Source: UBA11222 sp030652895
GTDB lineage: Bacteria; Pseudomonadota; Alphaproteobacteria; UBA11222
Reading direction: 5' to 3'
Assembly (NCBI GenBank): GCA_038318895.1
Contig: JBBQCS010000002.1
Location: forward strand, 28,614-92,613
Length of the DNA stretch: 64,000 nucleotides
Of this stretch, positions 35,649 to 44,150 are shown piece after piece. Each line of letters begins with the position of its first letter. The stretch's first letter is position 1. Under the pieces are notes generated by a model that was not told the origin of the DNA, did no database searches, and was given only the letters and a program-made list of their open reading frames with translations. A program made the translations under genes and the position numbers.

Positions 35649-35960
35649 CTAGTTTCCCAACGGGCCGTTTATGCGGCCATTAAATCCGTACACGGTGCGC
35701 GCGCCCTGATAGGCGACAAGCGTTACATCACGGGTCTGACCCGGCTCGAACCGCACTGCCGTACCTGCAGGAATGTCCAGACGAAGGCCACGCGCGGCCT
35801 CGCGGTCAAAATCCAGCGCCCCATTGGTTTCATAAAAATGATAGTGCGAACCAACCTGAATGGGCCGGTCGCCGCGATTTGCGACTTTCAGCGTAATGGC
35901 CGGACGTCCCGCGTTAAGCTCAATCGAACCGGCGGCACAGAGTATTTCTCCGGGTTTCAT
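35649..35960 (-). CDS. ureB: Urease beta subunit
   Basis: 103 residues. KPGEILCAAGSIELNAGR opens the chain; VGSHYHFYETNGALDFDR and RFEPGQTRDVTLVAYQG are the beta-subunit signature blocks. It packs on the alpha subunit in the urease trimer. ATG 35960 gives the family start; upstream in-frame sequence falls in the ureA end. Confidence 0.96.
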   Translation of the reverse strand: MKPGEILCAAGSIELNAGRPAITLKVANRGDRPIQVGSHYHFYETNGALDFDREAARGLRLDIPAGTAVRFEPGQTRDVTLVAYQGARTVYGFNGRINGPLGN

Positions 35961-35970
35961 ATGCGTCTCC

Positions 35971-36273
35971 TCAGCGTATGGGTTCGTGGACAGTGACCAG
36001 CTTGGTGCCATCGGGAAAGGTCGCCTCGACCTGAATATCATGGATCATCTCCGCGATGCCTTCCATAACCTGGGTGCGGCTGATGACGGTCGCGCCGTCG
36101 CGCATCAGCTCGGCAACACTGCGCCCGTCGCGCGCGCCTTCGACCACATAGTCCGTAATCAGCGCAACCGCCTCCGGATAGTTCAGCTTCACGCCGCGCT
36201 CCAGCCGACGGCGCGCCACCATGGCCGCCATGGAAATCAGCAACTTGTCTTTTTCACGTGGCGTGAGATTCAT
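35971..36273 (-). CDS. ureA: Urease gamma subunit
   Basis: 100 residues, the usual gamma length. MNLTPREKDKLLISMAAMVA, GVKLNYPEAVALI and FPDGTKLVTVHEPIR match the family throughout. The start at 36273 fits the conserved MNLTPREKDKL N-terminus. It follows ureD by 17 bases and precedes ureB by 10. Confidence 0.97.
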   Translation of the reverse strand: MNLTPREKDKLLISMAAMVARRRLERGVKLNYPEAVALITDYVVEGARDGRSVAELMRDGATVISRTQVMEGIAEMIHDIQVEATFPDGTKLVTVHEPIR

Positions 36274-36290
36274 TGCATCCGCTCCCTCGT

Positions 36291-37166
36291 CTATACATGC
36301 CAAATGCGTGGCAACGCGGCAGGCAAGTCCGCCACCCGATGCCGGAACGCGGCCCAAAATTCTCCCAGCGCCGCACGCAGCTCCTGCGGCTCTTTCGCCA
36401 GCCAGCGCATCACCAGCACGCCATTCACGCAGCTTGCAGAGGCCAGCACGCCAGCATCCAGACTCTGCTGCAACTCGCGCGCCGTATCAAGCATCTCCCT
36501 TGTTCCAGCACCCGCATAGACCAGTGTGGCGAGCGCGCGGGCGCCATTCAGCCCTGCCCTGGCATTGCCGACCGCCGCAAAATTGCCGTCCATACGCAAA
36601 GCATCGGCCCAGATCAGTTTGCCCTCCTGACGCACTTCCCAGGCGTCGCGCAGATATCCACGATCGACCGTCTCGCCGCTGGCTATCCGGCCCAGAACCA
36701 GAAATTCGCCCGCCAGAATGCGCGCGCCCTGCGCCAGATGCAGGCGGGTGGTGCGGCGCAACCGCGCCCCGTCAAAGAATATGGTTTCCTGCGGCAGCCA
36801 TTCGGCCCACGCATTTTGCGCCGCATGCACATCGACCGCGATATGGCTCATATCTCCGGTCGAGCGGTATACCTTCTCCGCCGCAGACGCGACGCAGATC
36901 GCGGCCGCGTCTGCGCCCACCGCAAAATGAATATCGAGCATATCCCCCGCTATCAACCCGCCGGACATATTGACCAACGTCGCCTGCGCGACATCATTCA
37001 GGGCGGGTTTGGAAAACAGCACACGCAGCGGATCATGATGCGCCAGATGCGCCAGGCGCGTTACCCCGTCACGCAGGGCAAAGCGAATATCCGCAAGGCC
37101 CCGCACTTCCTGCCGCCAGCCTGTGGCGGCTTCGGGTTCAGACCGTGAGATGACGGCGCACTTCAT
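36291..37166 (-). CDS. ureD: Urease accessory protein UreD
   Basis: 291 residues. Family blocks are VNMSGGLIAGDMLDIHFAVG, SAAEKVYRSTG and EWLPQETIFFDGARLRRTTR. UreD (UreH) binds apo-urease first and provides a nickel tunnel together with UreF and UreG. The ATG at 37166 lies 29 bases inside the end of urtE in another frame, so the urea transporter and urease genes are physically merged. A later start is possible but none is better supported. Confidence 0.95.
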   Translation of the reverse strand: MKCAVISRSEPEAATGWRQEVRGLADIRFALRDGVTRLAHLAHHDPLRVLFSKPALNDVAQATLVNMSGGLIAGDMLDIHFAVGADAAAICVASAAEKVYRSTGDMSHIAVDVHAAQNAWAEWLPQETIFFDGARLRRTTRLHLAQGARILAGEFLVLGRIASGETVDRGYLRDAWEVRQEGKLIWADALRMDGNFAAVGNARAGLNGARALATLVYAGAGTREMLDTARELQQSLDAGVLASASCVNGVLVMRWLAKEPQELRAALGEFWAAFRHRVADLPAALPRIWHV

Positions 37167-37833
37167 GTTCGTTCATCGCCTCTGACGTGCCGGACAGCAC
37201 TACTTCACCGCGCACCATTACAATAAAATCATCAGCCAGATCGCGGGCGAATTCGAAATACTGCTCGACCAATACGATCGCCATGTCCCCGCGGTCACGC
37301 AAAATACCAATGACATTCGCTATATCCTTGATAATCGAAGGTTGAATACCTTCGGTGGGCTCGTCAAGCAGCAACAGGCGCGGGCGCATCACCAGCGCGC
37401 GGGCAATCGCCAGCTGCTGCTGTTGCCCGCCGCTTAAGTCGCCGCCGCGACGGCGCAACATATCCTTCAGCACGGGAAACAGATCATAGGTCTCGCCGGG
37501 AATATACCGCTCCGCGCGGGGCAATGCCGCAAATCCGGTTTGCAGATTTTCCTCCACCGTCAGCAGCGGAAAAATCTCCCGGCCCTGCGGCACAAAGGCA
37601 ATGCCGCGCCGCGCCCGCTCATAGGGCGCGCGTTTGGCGATATCCGTTTCTTCCCATTCTATCGCGCCGGCGCCAATTGCCTGCTGGCCGGCGATTGCGC
37701 GCAACAGGCTGGTTTTGCCAACGCCGTTACGCCCCATGACACAGGTCACGGCGCCCTTGCGCGCGGTCATGTTGACGCCGCGCAAAATCTGACTGGCGCC
37801 GTAATAGAGGTCAATATTTTTAACAGACAACAT
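37138..37833 (-). CDS. urtE: Urea ABC transporter ATP-binding subunit UrtE
   Basis: 231 residues, LivF-type. Walker A is GRNGVGKTSLLRAIAG, the signature is DLSGGQQQQLAIARALV, and Walker B is LLLLDEPTEGIQPS; the EGIQPSII segment is characteristic of UrtE versus LivF. The stop of urtD overlaps its Shine-Dalgarno (TGAGGA). The last 29 bases overlap ureD. Confidence 0.95.
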   Translation of the reverse strand: MLSVKNIDLYYGASQILRGVNMTARKGAVTCVMGRNGVGKTSLLRAIAGQQAIGAGAIEWEETDIAKRAPYERARRGIAFVPQGREIFPLLTVEENLQTGFAALPRAERYIPGETYDLFPVLKDMLRRRGGDLSGGQQQQLAIARALVMRPRLLLLDEPTEGIQPSIIKDIANVIGILRDRGDMAIVLVEQYFEFARDLADDFIVMVRGEVVLSGTSEAMNEHEVRRHLTV

Positions 37834-37836
37834 TCC

Positions 37837-38589
37837 TCAACGCCCCAGATACACTTCGATGACGCGCTCATCCGCCTGCACTTTATCCAGCGAACCCTCC
37901 GCCAGCACAGACCCTTCATGCAGCACAGTGACATGGGTATTCAGACGGCGGACAAACTCCATATCATGCTCGACCACCACCACGCTATGATCCTTGGCAA
38001 TGGCACGCAGCAGATCCGCAGTCTGTTCGGTTTCCGCGTCGGTCATGCCTGCCACCGGTTCATCCACCAGCAGCAGTTCAGGGTCCTGCATCAGCAGCAT
38101 GCCGATTTCCAGCCACTGTTTTTGCCCATGGCTCAGAGATCCGGCCTGCATGGCCACCTGTGCAGGCAGCGAAATGATGTTCAGTACCTCGTCGATGCGC
38201 GCGCGCTGTGCCGCATTCAGCCTGAAAAACAGCGACGTGAAGGCGCGCCGGTCGCATTTCAGCGCCAGCTCCAGATTTTCAAACACGCTCAGATTTTCAA
38301 AAATTGTGGGTTTCTGGAATTTTCGCCCGATGCCCAGATTGGCGATCGCGGCTTCATCCAGTTTGCGCAGATCGATATCGCCGTTGAAAAAAACCTGGCC
38401 TTCATCGGCGCGGGTCTTTCCGGTAATCACATCCATCATCGTTGTCTTGCCCGCGCCGTTGGGGCCGATAATGGCGCGCATCTCGCCCGCGTGCACCACC
38501 AGGCTGAGATTGTTCAGCGCCTTGAAACCGTCAAAACTGACGCTGACCCCGTCGAGATACAGCATAACATCGGTGCGGGACGTATTCAT
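37837..38589 (-). CDS. urtD: Urea ABC transporter ATP-binding subunit UrtD
   Basis: 250 residues, LivG-type. YLDGVSVSFDGFKALNNLSL is the UrtD N-terminus. Walker A is IGPNGAGKTTMMDVITGK; signature SLSHGQKQWLEIGMLL, with the UrtD-type SHGQ in place of SGGQ; Walker B LLLVDEPVAGMTDAE. The ATG overlaps the urtC stop by 4 bases. Confidence 0.95.
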   Translation of the reverse strand: MNTSRTDVMLYLDGVSVSFDGFKALNNLSLVVHAGEMRAIIGPNGAGKTTMMDVITGKTRADEGQVFFNGDIDLRKLDEAAIANLGIGRKFQKPTIFENLSVFENLELALKCDRRAFTSLFFRLNAAQRARIDEVLNIISLPAQVAMQAGSLSHGQKQWLEIGMLLMQDPELLLVDEPVAGMTDAETEQTADLLRAIAKDHSVVVVEHDMEFVRRLNTHVTVLHEGSVLAEGSLDKVQADERVIEVYLGR

Positions 38590-39722
38590 GGCTGTTTTCC
38601 CGCATAGAGAAAGCGTAATGGGCTGCGCACCGAACGGGAGGTGAACTGGTTCACCAGACCGACAATGCCCTTGGGCAATAGCAATGTCACCAGCACAAAC
38701 AGGCCCCCCAGCATGAACAGCCAGACCTCGGGGAGTGCGCCGGTGAAATAGCTTTTGGCGTAATTGACCAGCACCGCGCCCAGCGCCGCACCGTACAATG
38801 TGCCGCGCCCGCCAACCGCCACCCAGATCACCGCTTCAATGGAGTTGGCCGGGGTGAATTCAGTTGGGTTGATGATCCCCACCTGGGGCACATAAAGTGC
38901 ACCCGCGACACCCGCCAGCATGGCGGAAAAGGTGAACACGAAAAGTTTGTAGTACTGCACCTGGTAACCAAGAAACCGCACACGGCTTTCCGCATCGCGT
39001 ATGGCTTCTAGAATACGGCCCAGTTTCGAGCGCACGATCATCGCACACAGCAGATAGCCGCCCGCCAGCGCCAAAGCGCTAAGCGCGAACAGCACCGAGC
39101 GCGTACCGTCGGCCTGTATATCGAAACCAAGAATATCCTTGAAATCGGTCAGGCCGTTATTGCCGCCAAAGCCCATATCGTTGCGGAAAAACGCCAGCAT
39201 CAGCGCATAGGTCATGGCCTGCGTGATGATCGAGAGATAGACCCCGGTGACGCGGCTGCGAAAGGCAAACCAGCCGAACAAAAACGCCAGCGCGCCCGGA
39301 ACCAGCACAACCATCAGCATCGCAAACCCAAACATGTCAAAGCCATACCAGGCCCAGGGCAGTTCCTTCCAGTTCAGGAACACCATGAAATCCGGCAGGT
39401 CCGCATTGCCATAGACGCCGCGCGTGCCGATCTGGCGCATCATATACATGCCCATGGCGTAACCGCCGAGCCCGAAAAACGCGCCGTGCCCCAGACTTAG
39501 AATGCCGCAATAGCCCCATACCAGATCAACGCTGAGCGCCAGCAGCGCATAGCAGATATATTTTCCCATCAGGCTGACCAGATAGGTCGGCACATGAAAA
39601 AATGAATCTACCGGCGTCAGCAAATTTAGCAGCGGCACGAGTAACGCTGCGCCCAGCATCAGCGCCAGCAGAATTTTTCCGCCCAGCGGCAGCGACAGTA
39701 TAAAACTTGGATTTGCGCGCAT
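38586..39722 (-). CDS. urtC: Urea ABC transporter permease UrtC
   Basis: 378 residues with about ten membrane helices of the LivM type. Segments such as YALLALSVDLVWGYCGILSL, GHGAFFGLGGYAMGMYMMRQ and VAVGGRGTLYGAALGAVLVN fit UrtC. It pairs with UrtB to form the urea channel in the inner membrane. It starts 3 bases after urtB, with GGAG in the urtB end. Confidence 0.95.
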   Translation of the reverse strand: MRANPSFILSLPLGGKILLALMLGAALLVPLLNLLTPVDSFFHVPTYLVSLMGKYICYALLALSVDLVWGYCGILSLGHGAFFGLGGYAMGMYMMRQIGTRGVYGNADLPDFMVFLNWKELPWAWYGFDMFGFAMLMVVLVPGALAFLFGWFAFRSRVTGVYLSIITQAMTYALMLAFFRNDMGFGGNNGLTDFKDILGFDIQADGTRSVLFALSALALAGGYLLCAMIVRSKLGRILEAIRDAESRVRFLGYQVQYYKLFVFTFSAMLAGVAGALYVPQVGIINPTEFTPANSIEAVIWVAVGGRGTLYGAALGAVLVNYAKSYFTGALPEVWLFMLGGLFVLVTLLLPKGIVGLVNQFTSRSVRSPLRFLYAGKQP

Positions 39723-39725
39723 GAT

Positions 39726-41351
39726 TTAATTCTCCACCGCGCGGCCCTTGAGCGCGAACATGCCGCGCGGGCGGTACTGAATGAACAGGATCAAGGCAAT
39801 CAGAATAAATATCTTGCCCAGCACCGCACCTGCAAACGGCTCCAGAAATTTGTTAACGAGGCCCAGGCTCATGGCGCCGAAGAACGTGCCCAATAAATTG
39901 CCGACGCCGCCAAACACCACCACCATAAAACTGTCGACGATATAGCTTTGTCCCAGATTGGGGCTGACATTGTCGATCTGGCTCAGCGCCACGCCGGCGA
40001 TACCGGCAATGCCCGAGCCAAGGCCAAAGGTCAGCGCATCGACCGTGCCGGTGCGAATACCCATGCTGTTGGCCATAGCGCGGTTCTGCGTCACCGCACG
40101 CATGCGCAATCCAAGTGAAGTCTTGCGCATCACCAGCACCAGCAACCCCAGCACCATCAGCGAGAAAACAATGATCGCCACCCGGTTGTAGGTCAGCGCG
40201 AGACCGCTATCGAACTCCATCGCGCCGCTCATCCAGCTTGGAGTTCCCACATCCTTGTTGGTCGGACCAAAGATCGAGCGCACAGTTTGTTGCAGGATAA
40301 GACTGACACCCCAGGTCGCCAGCAACGTTTCCAGTGGCCGCCCGTACAGAAAACGGATAATGCCACGTTCAATAGCGATGCCCACCATGCCCGACACCAT
40401 GAACGCCGCAGGAATGGCGATAAACAGCGAGGCGTCAAACAGGCCAGGATAGGAGGCACGGATCACCTCCTGCACCATGAAGGTCGTATAGGCGCCGATC
40501 ATCACCATTTCGCCATGCGCCATATTGATAATGCCCATCACCCCAAATGTAATGGCTAGGCCGATCGCCGCCAGCAGTAGCACCGAACCAAGGCTCAGCC
40601 CATGGAACAGGCCTTCCGCCATGCCCCAGAACTCCAGACGGCTTTCAACGCCCGCAAGCGCTTTTTTGGCGGCGGCGCGTACGCTTTCATCACTTTGCTT
40701 TAGCGCAGTATTGAGTAAGGCGCGCACATCCTGGTCTGTGAACGCGCCAAGGGTTTCAATCGCTTTGAGGCGGACCTCGATGTCATCGGATTGATCCAGA
40801 TGAACGCCCGCCAGCGCGCGCTGCATCCGCCGGATCACAGCCTCATCCGTTTCCTTTTCCAATGCGGCTTCCAGCAACGGTATACTTTCGCGCGCGCCAT
40901 TTTTGAAGATGGCGTCGGCCGCCTCTCTGCGTAGTTTGGGATCGGGGCCAAGCAGCGACATGCGGCCAATCGAGCCGCGCAGCCTTGTACGAATGGCATT
41001 GGTGATTTTGGCCTTGGACATTTCGCCTGCGGCAACGCTGCCGCCATCCGCACCCGTCAGCGGATCGCGCAGGTCAAAGCCGGTGGCAGTGGCCGTGGTG
41101 ATCCAGACGCTGCCGTCAGATTTACGGGTGTAGAGATTACCATTCAGCAGCGCATCAAGCGGCGCAATGACAACAGGATCACCAGTGGCGGTCAATGCGT
41201 CAACGGCTTCGGCTTGTGTACTGCGGCTTTTATCCGTGAGCTGATGGATAAGTCCAAGCATATCCGCCTGCGTCTGTGCAAAGGCATGTAACGGCATAAA
41301 CAGTATACACAAAAGAAGTGCATAAATTTTCAGGGCGTTAAAAAAAGCCAT
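39726..41351 (-). CDS. urtB: Urea ABC transporter permease UrtB
   Basis: 541 residues. A signal-like first helix (IYALLLCILFMPLHAFA) is followed by about 200 periplasmic residues with HEAT-like helical pairs (EAVDALTATGDPVVIAPLDA; RLKAIETLGAFTDQDVRALL). The LivH-type permease begins near residue 240 (GLSLGSVLLLAAIGLAITFG; GIINMAHGEMVMIGAYT). This N-terminal extension is usual for UrtB and separates it from LivH. No strong Shine-Dalgarno is visible at ATG 41351; it lies 123 bases after urtA, across a stable hairpin. Confidence 0.94.
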   Translation of the reverse strand: MAFFNALKIYALLLCILFMPLHAFAQTQADMLGLIHQLTDKSRSTQAEAVDALTATGDPVVIAPLDALLNGNLYTRKSDGSVWITTATATGFDLRDPLTGADGGSVAAGEMSKAKITNAIRTRLRGSIGRMSLLGPDPKLRREAADAIFKNGARESIPLLEAALEKETDEAVIRRMQRALAGVHLDQSDDIEVRLKAIETLGAFTDQDVRALLNTALKQSDESVRAAAKKALAGVESRLEFWGMAEGLFHGLSLGSVLLLAAIGLAITFGVMGIINMAHGEMVMIGAYTTFMVQEVIRASYPGLFDASLFIAIPAAFMVSGMVGIAIERGIIRFLYGRPLETLLATWGVSLILQQTVRSIFGPTNKDVGTPSWMSGAMEFDSGLALTYNRVAIIVFSLMVLGLLVLVMRKTSLGLRMRAVTQNRAMANSMGIRTGTVDALTFGLGSGIAGIAGVALSQIDNVSPNLGQSYIVDSFMVVVFGGVGNLLGTFFGAMSLGLVNKFLEPFAGAVLGKIFILIALILFIQYRPRGMFALKGRAVEN

Positions 41352-41407
41352 GGCGTATCACGTTTTTCTTTTTCTGGAACAATAGATGTTGGATCAATAG
41401 ATACGAC

Positions 41408-41445
41408 GGGGCCGGCCTCACGCCCGCAGACATATGACCGGCCCC
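41408..41445 (-). promoter_or_regulatory. Intercistronic stem-loop between urtA and urtB
   Basis: GGGGCCGG (41408-41415) pairs perfectly with CCGGCCCC (41438-41445) around a 22-base loop. Neither side has a U tract, so it is not a standard terminator. Such hairpins after substrate-binding protein genes often protect the upstream mRNA and let the binding protein be made in excess; that role is inferred. Confidence 0.6.
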
Positions 41446-41474
41446 CAATATTAGTGTCTAGATGAACTGCTATA

Positions 41475-42767
41475 CTAGTTGACGGTGTATTTCGGCTTTT
41501 CGCAGTTGCCACATACCCACGGGAATGTCCAGTCCGCCGTCAGCTTCTTGCTTTCCGGAATGAAATCGGACCAGGCGTCGCCAACGATCGGGCCATCGGT
41601 GCGCCATACGATGTCAAACTGGCCATTGTCCTGGATTTCGCCGATCAAAACCGGCTTGGACAGGTGATGATTGGTGTTCATGACGCTTTCAAAGCCGCTG
41701 GGAGCCTTGACTTTCTGGCCGTACATGGCCTGGCGCACGGCATCCACATCTGTTGTACCGGCTTGTTCCACAGCCTGCACCCACATCTTGAAGCCAATAT
41801 AATGGGCTTCCATCGGATCATTGGTCACGCGCTTTGGATCTTTGATGAAGTCGTGCCACTGCTTGATGAACTCGGCGTTTTTGGGCGCGTCAACAGACAT
41901 GAAATAATTCCATGCCGCCAGATGACCCACCAGCGGCGCGGTATCAAGACCGGCCAGTTCCTCTTCACCAACCGAGAAGGCGACAACCGGAATGTCTTCC
42001 GCATTGATGCCCTGATTGCCCAGTTCCTTGTAGAACGGCACATTGGCGTCGCCATTGATAGTGGACACCACCGCGGTCTTTTTACCTTCAGACGCGAATT
42101 TCTTCACGTTCGTAACGATAGTCTGCCAGTCGGAGTGGCCGAACGGCGTATATTCCTCCATGATGTCGGCGTCCGCCACGCCTTTGGAATGCAGGAATGC
42201 GCGCAGAATTTTGTTGGTCGTGCGCGGGTACACATAGTCCGTACCCAGCAGAACCCAACGCTTGGCTTCACCGCCATCCTTGCTCATAAGATATTCGACA
42301 GCCGGGATCGCCTGCTGGTTTGGCGCAGCGCCCGTATAAAACACGTTGCGCGAGGACTCCTCGCCTTCGTACTGCACCGGATAGAACAGCAGACCGTTCA
42401 GTTCTTCAAATACCGGTAATACGGACTTGCGTGACACCGAGGTCCAGCACCCGAAGACGACGTCGGTCTTTTTCACCTGAATCAGTTCGCGGGCCTTTTC
42501 GGCAAACAGCGGCCAATTGGACGCTGGGTCCACGACGACTGCCTCCAGTTTCTTGCCAAGCAAACCACCCTTTTTGTTCTGATCGTCGATCATCATCAAA
42601 ATGGTGTCTTTCAGCGTGGTCTCGCTGATTGCCATAGTGCCGGATAGTGAATGCAATACACCGACTTTAATAGTGTCATCGGCCGCCATTGCTGCCTTAA
42701 TTGGCGTTACTGCCCCTAGCACCGCCACGGCTGCCGCCATGACCGTACTACGAATGTGTTTTCTCAT
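41475..42767 (-). CDS. urtA: Urea ABC transporter substrate-binding protein UrtA
   Basis: 430 residues. Signal peptide KHIRSTVMAAAVAVLGAV, cleaved near AAMA. The mature part is a LivJ-type binding fold with KVGVLHSLSGTMAISETTLK, CWTSVSRKSVLPVFEELNGL and YPVQYEGEESSRNVFYTGAA, all characteristic of UrtA rather than amino acid binders. It captures urea in the periplasm for UrtBCDE. ATG 42767 follows AGGGGA. It is the first gene of the urt-ure operon behind a sigma-54 promoter. Confidence 0.96.
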   Translation of the reverse strand: MRKHIRSTVMAAAVAVLGAVTPIKAAMAADDTIKVGVLHSLSGTMAISETTLKDTILMMIDDQNKKGGLLGKKLEAVVVDPASNWPLFAEKARELIQVKKTDVVFGCWTSVSRKSVLPVFEELNGLLFYPVQYEGEESSRNVFYTGAAPNQQAIPAVEYLMSKDGGEAKRWVLLGTDYVYPRTTNKILRAFLHSKGVADADIMEEYTPFGHSDWQTIVTNVKKFASEGKKTAVVSTINGDANVPFYKELGNQGINAEDIPVVAFSVGEEELAGLDTAPLVGHLAAWNYFMSVDAPKNAEFIKQWHDFIKDPKRVTNDPMEAHYIGFKMWVQAVEQAGTTDVDAVRQAMYGQKVKAPSGFESVMNTNHHLSKPVLIGEIQDNGQFDIVWRTDGPIVGDAWSDFIPESKKLTADWTFPWVCGNCEKPKYTVN

Positions 42768-42815
42768 GTTTGGTCCCCTGTTGTAGCTAAAACTGCCTAC
42801 TGCATGGGAACATTC

Positions 42816-42830
42816 GCAAAGAGCATGCCA
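42816..42830 (-). promoter_or_regulatory. Sigma-54 (RpoN) promoter of the urt-ure operon
   Basis: On the minus strand TGGCATG (42830-42824), four bases, and TTGC (42819-42816) match the -24/-12 consensus TGGCACG-N4-TTGC with one difference. The expected transcription start lies near 42804, giving a leader of about 36 bases before urtA. Sigma-54 with NtrC control is the usual way nitrogen-scavenging genes are regulated. I saw no clear NtrC site, though upstream DNA is short. Confidence 0.75.
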
Positions 42831-42834
42831 TGCT

Positions 42835-42864
42835 TACCAAATACTAAATTCGCGCTATTTGGTA
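42835..42864. repeat. Inverted repeat just upstream of the urtA -24 element
   Basis: TACCAAATA (42835-42843) and TATTTGGTA (42856-42864) form a perfect 9-bp inverted repeat with a 12-base spacer, starting 5 bases upstream of the -24 box. It could bind a regulator that blocks or assists RpoN holoenzyme. It does not resemble the GCAC-N-GTGC core of NtrC sites. Confidence 0.6.
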
Positions 42865-43010
42865 TGATTGGGCAATGTTTCAAAACGCTGAATTGATTAT
42901 AAAATAGCCAAACTGGTTAAAAATTAGGCAGATGCATTCCTTCCCATTGCGCTGGAAACAGGTGCATAATAAGAAATTATTGTTACGTACGTTAAGTAAA
43001 TGGATTTCCA

Positions 43011-44150
43011 ATGACTCAGACGGGGGAGTTTGCGAGCCTGAAATTTTCCGATACACCGGAGGGCGCGCGCGCAGAGATTCAGGGCCGCTGGGTTATTGCG
43101 GGGCTGGCGGAGGCAGATACCGCGTTACGCCAATGGCGCCCGTCCGGTAAACCCGCAGTCGCGCTGGACCTGGCGGCGCTGGAACGGCTGGACACGGCAG
43201 GGGCCTGGGTTCTGCATCGCACCCGCAAGACGCTGCGGGCCGAGGGGCTGCAAGTGGAATATATCAATGTGCAGCCGGATCATACCGCCTTGCTCGCCCG
43301 GGTCGAGGCCAGTGATGCGCCTGGCTCGGTGGAACCGCGCCAATCCAATATTGTGGTTGTGGTGCTGGCGGAAATTGGTGAAACCATGGCCGATGCCGTG
43401 AATGAGGCGCGCGCCCTGCTGGGTTTTCTCGGTTTGCTCATGGCGACTCTGGGGCGTACGATCGCCAACCCCCGCCGATTACGCGGAACGCCGCTGGTTT
43501 ATCATTTGGAAGCGGTGGGTTTCAACGCGGTACCCATCGTGGCGCTGATTTCGTTTCTGATCGGGGTCGTGCTGGCCTATCAGGGGGCGACCCAGTTACG
43601 CCAGTTCGGCGCGGAAATATTCACGGTAGAACTGGTGGCGATTTCCGTATTGCGCGAAATTGGCATTCTGCTGACCGCCATCATCATCGCCGGGCGTTCC
43701 GGCAGCGCCTTCACGGCGCAGATCGGTTCCATGAAGCTGAACGAAGAAATTGACGCCATGCGGACACTGGCGTTGGACCCGATGGAAATGCTGGTGCTGC
43801 CGCGTGTGCTGGCGCTGATTATCGCGCTTCCGATGCTTGGCTTTATTGCGGACATAATGGGGCTTCTTGGCGGTGCGGTAATGTGCTGGGTCGTGCTGGA
43901 CATAACGCCTGCATTGTATCTGCAACGGCTGAACGAGTGGGTGCCGCTGGCGCATTTCTGGGTTGGTATGATCAAGGCGCCATTCTTTGCCCTGATGATT
44001 GGCCTGGTCGGGTGCTTCGAGGGACTGCAGGTGAAAGGCAGCGCCGAATCTGTGGGACAATTAACAACCAAGGCCGTGGTCGAGTCGATTTTCATGGTAA
44101 TTGTAGTGGATGCGATTTTCTCTATCTATTTTGCGGTGATTGGATTTTGA
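43011..44150 (+). CDS. STAS-MlaE fusion: phospholipid ABC transporter permease
   Basis: 379 residues. The first 110 or so form a STAS domain (VALDLAALERLDTAGAWVLH), which in E. coli is the separate protein MlaB. The rest is an MlaE permease with FLIGVVLAYQGATQLRQFGA, AGRSGSAFTAQIGSMKLNEE and EEIDAMRTLALDPMEMLVLP. It is the membrane core of an Mla-type lipid transporter between the envelope membranes. The ATG at 43011 has only a weak Shine-Dalgarno. It is divergent from urtA across 243 bases. Confidence 0.93.
   Translation: MTQTGEFASLKFSDTPEGARAEIQGRWVIAGLAEADTALRQWRPSGKPAVALDLAALERLDTAGAWVLHRTRKTLRAEGLQVEYINVQPDHTALLARVEASDAPGSVEPRQSNIVVVVLAEIGETMADAVNEARALLGFLGLLMATLGRTIANPRRLRGTPLVYHLEAVGFNAVPIVALISFLIGVVLAYQGATQLRQFGAEIFTVELVAISVLREIGILLTAIIIAGRSGSAFTAQIGSMKLNEEIDAMRTLALDPMEMLVLPRVLALIIALPMLGFIADIMGLLGGAVMCWVVLDITPALYLQRLNEWVPLAHFWVGMIKAPFFALMIGLVGCFEGLQVKGSAESVGQLTTKAVVESIFMVIVVDAIFSIYFAVIGF

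Noticed and set aside
35112..35996. 294-residue open frame antisense to ureC and ureB
   Set aside because: Shadow of urease genes; no recognisable domain and no initiation signal.
37540..38607. 355-residue open frame antisense to urtD and urtE
   Set aside because: Mirror of two clear ABC ATPase genes in a GC-rich frame; no domain of its own.
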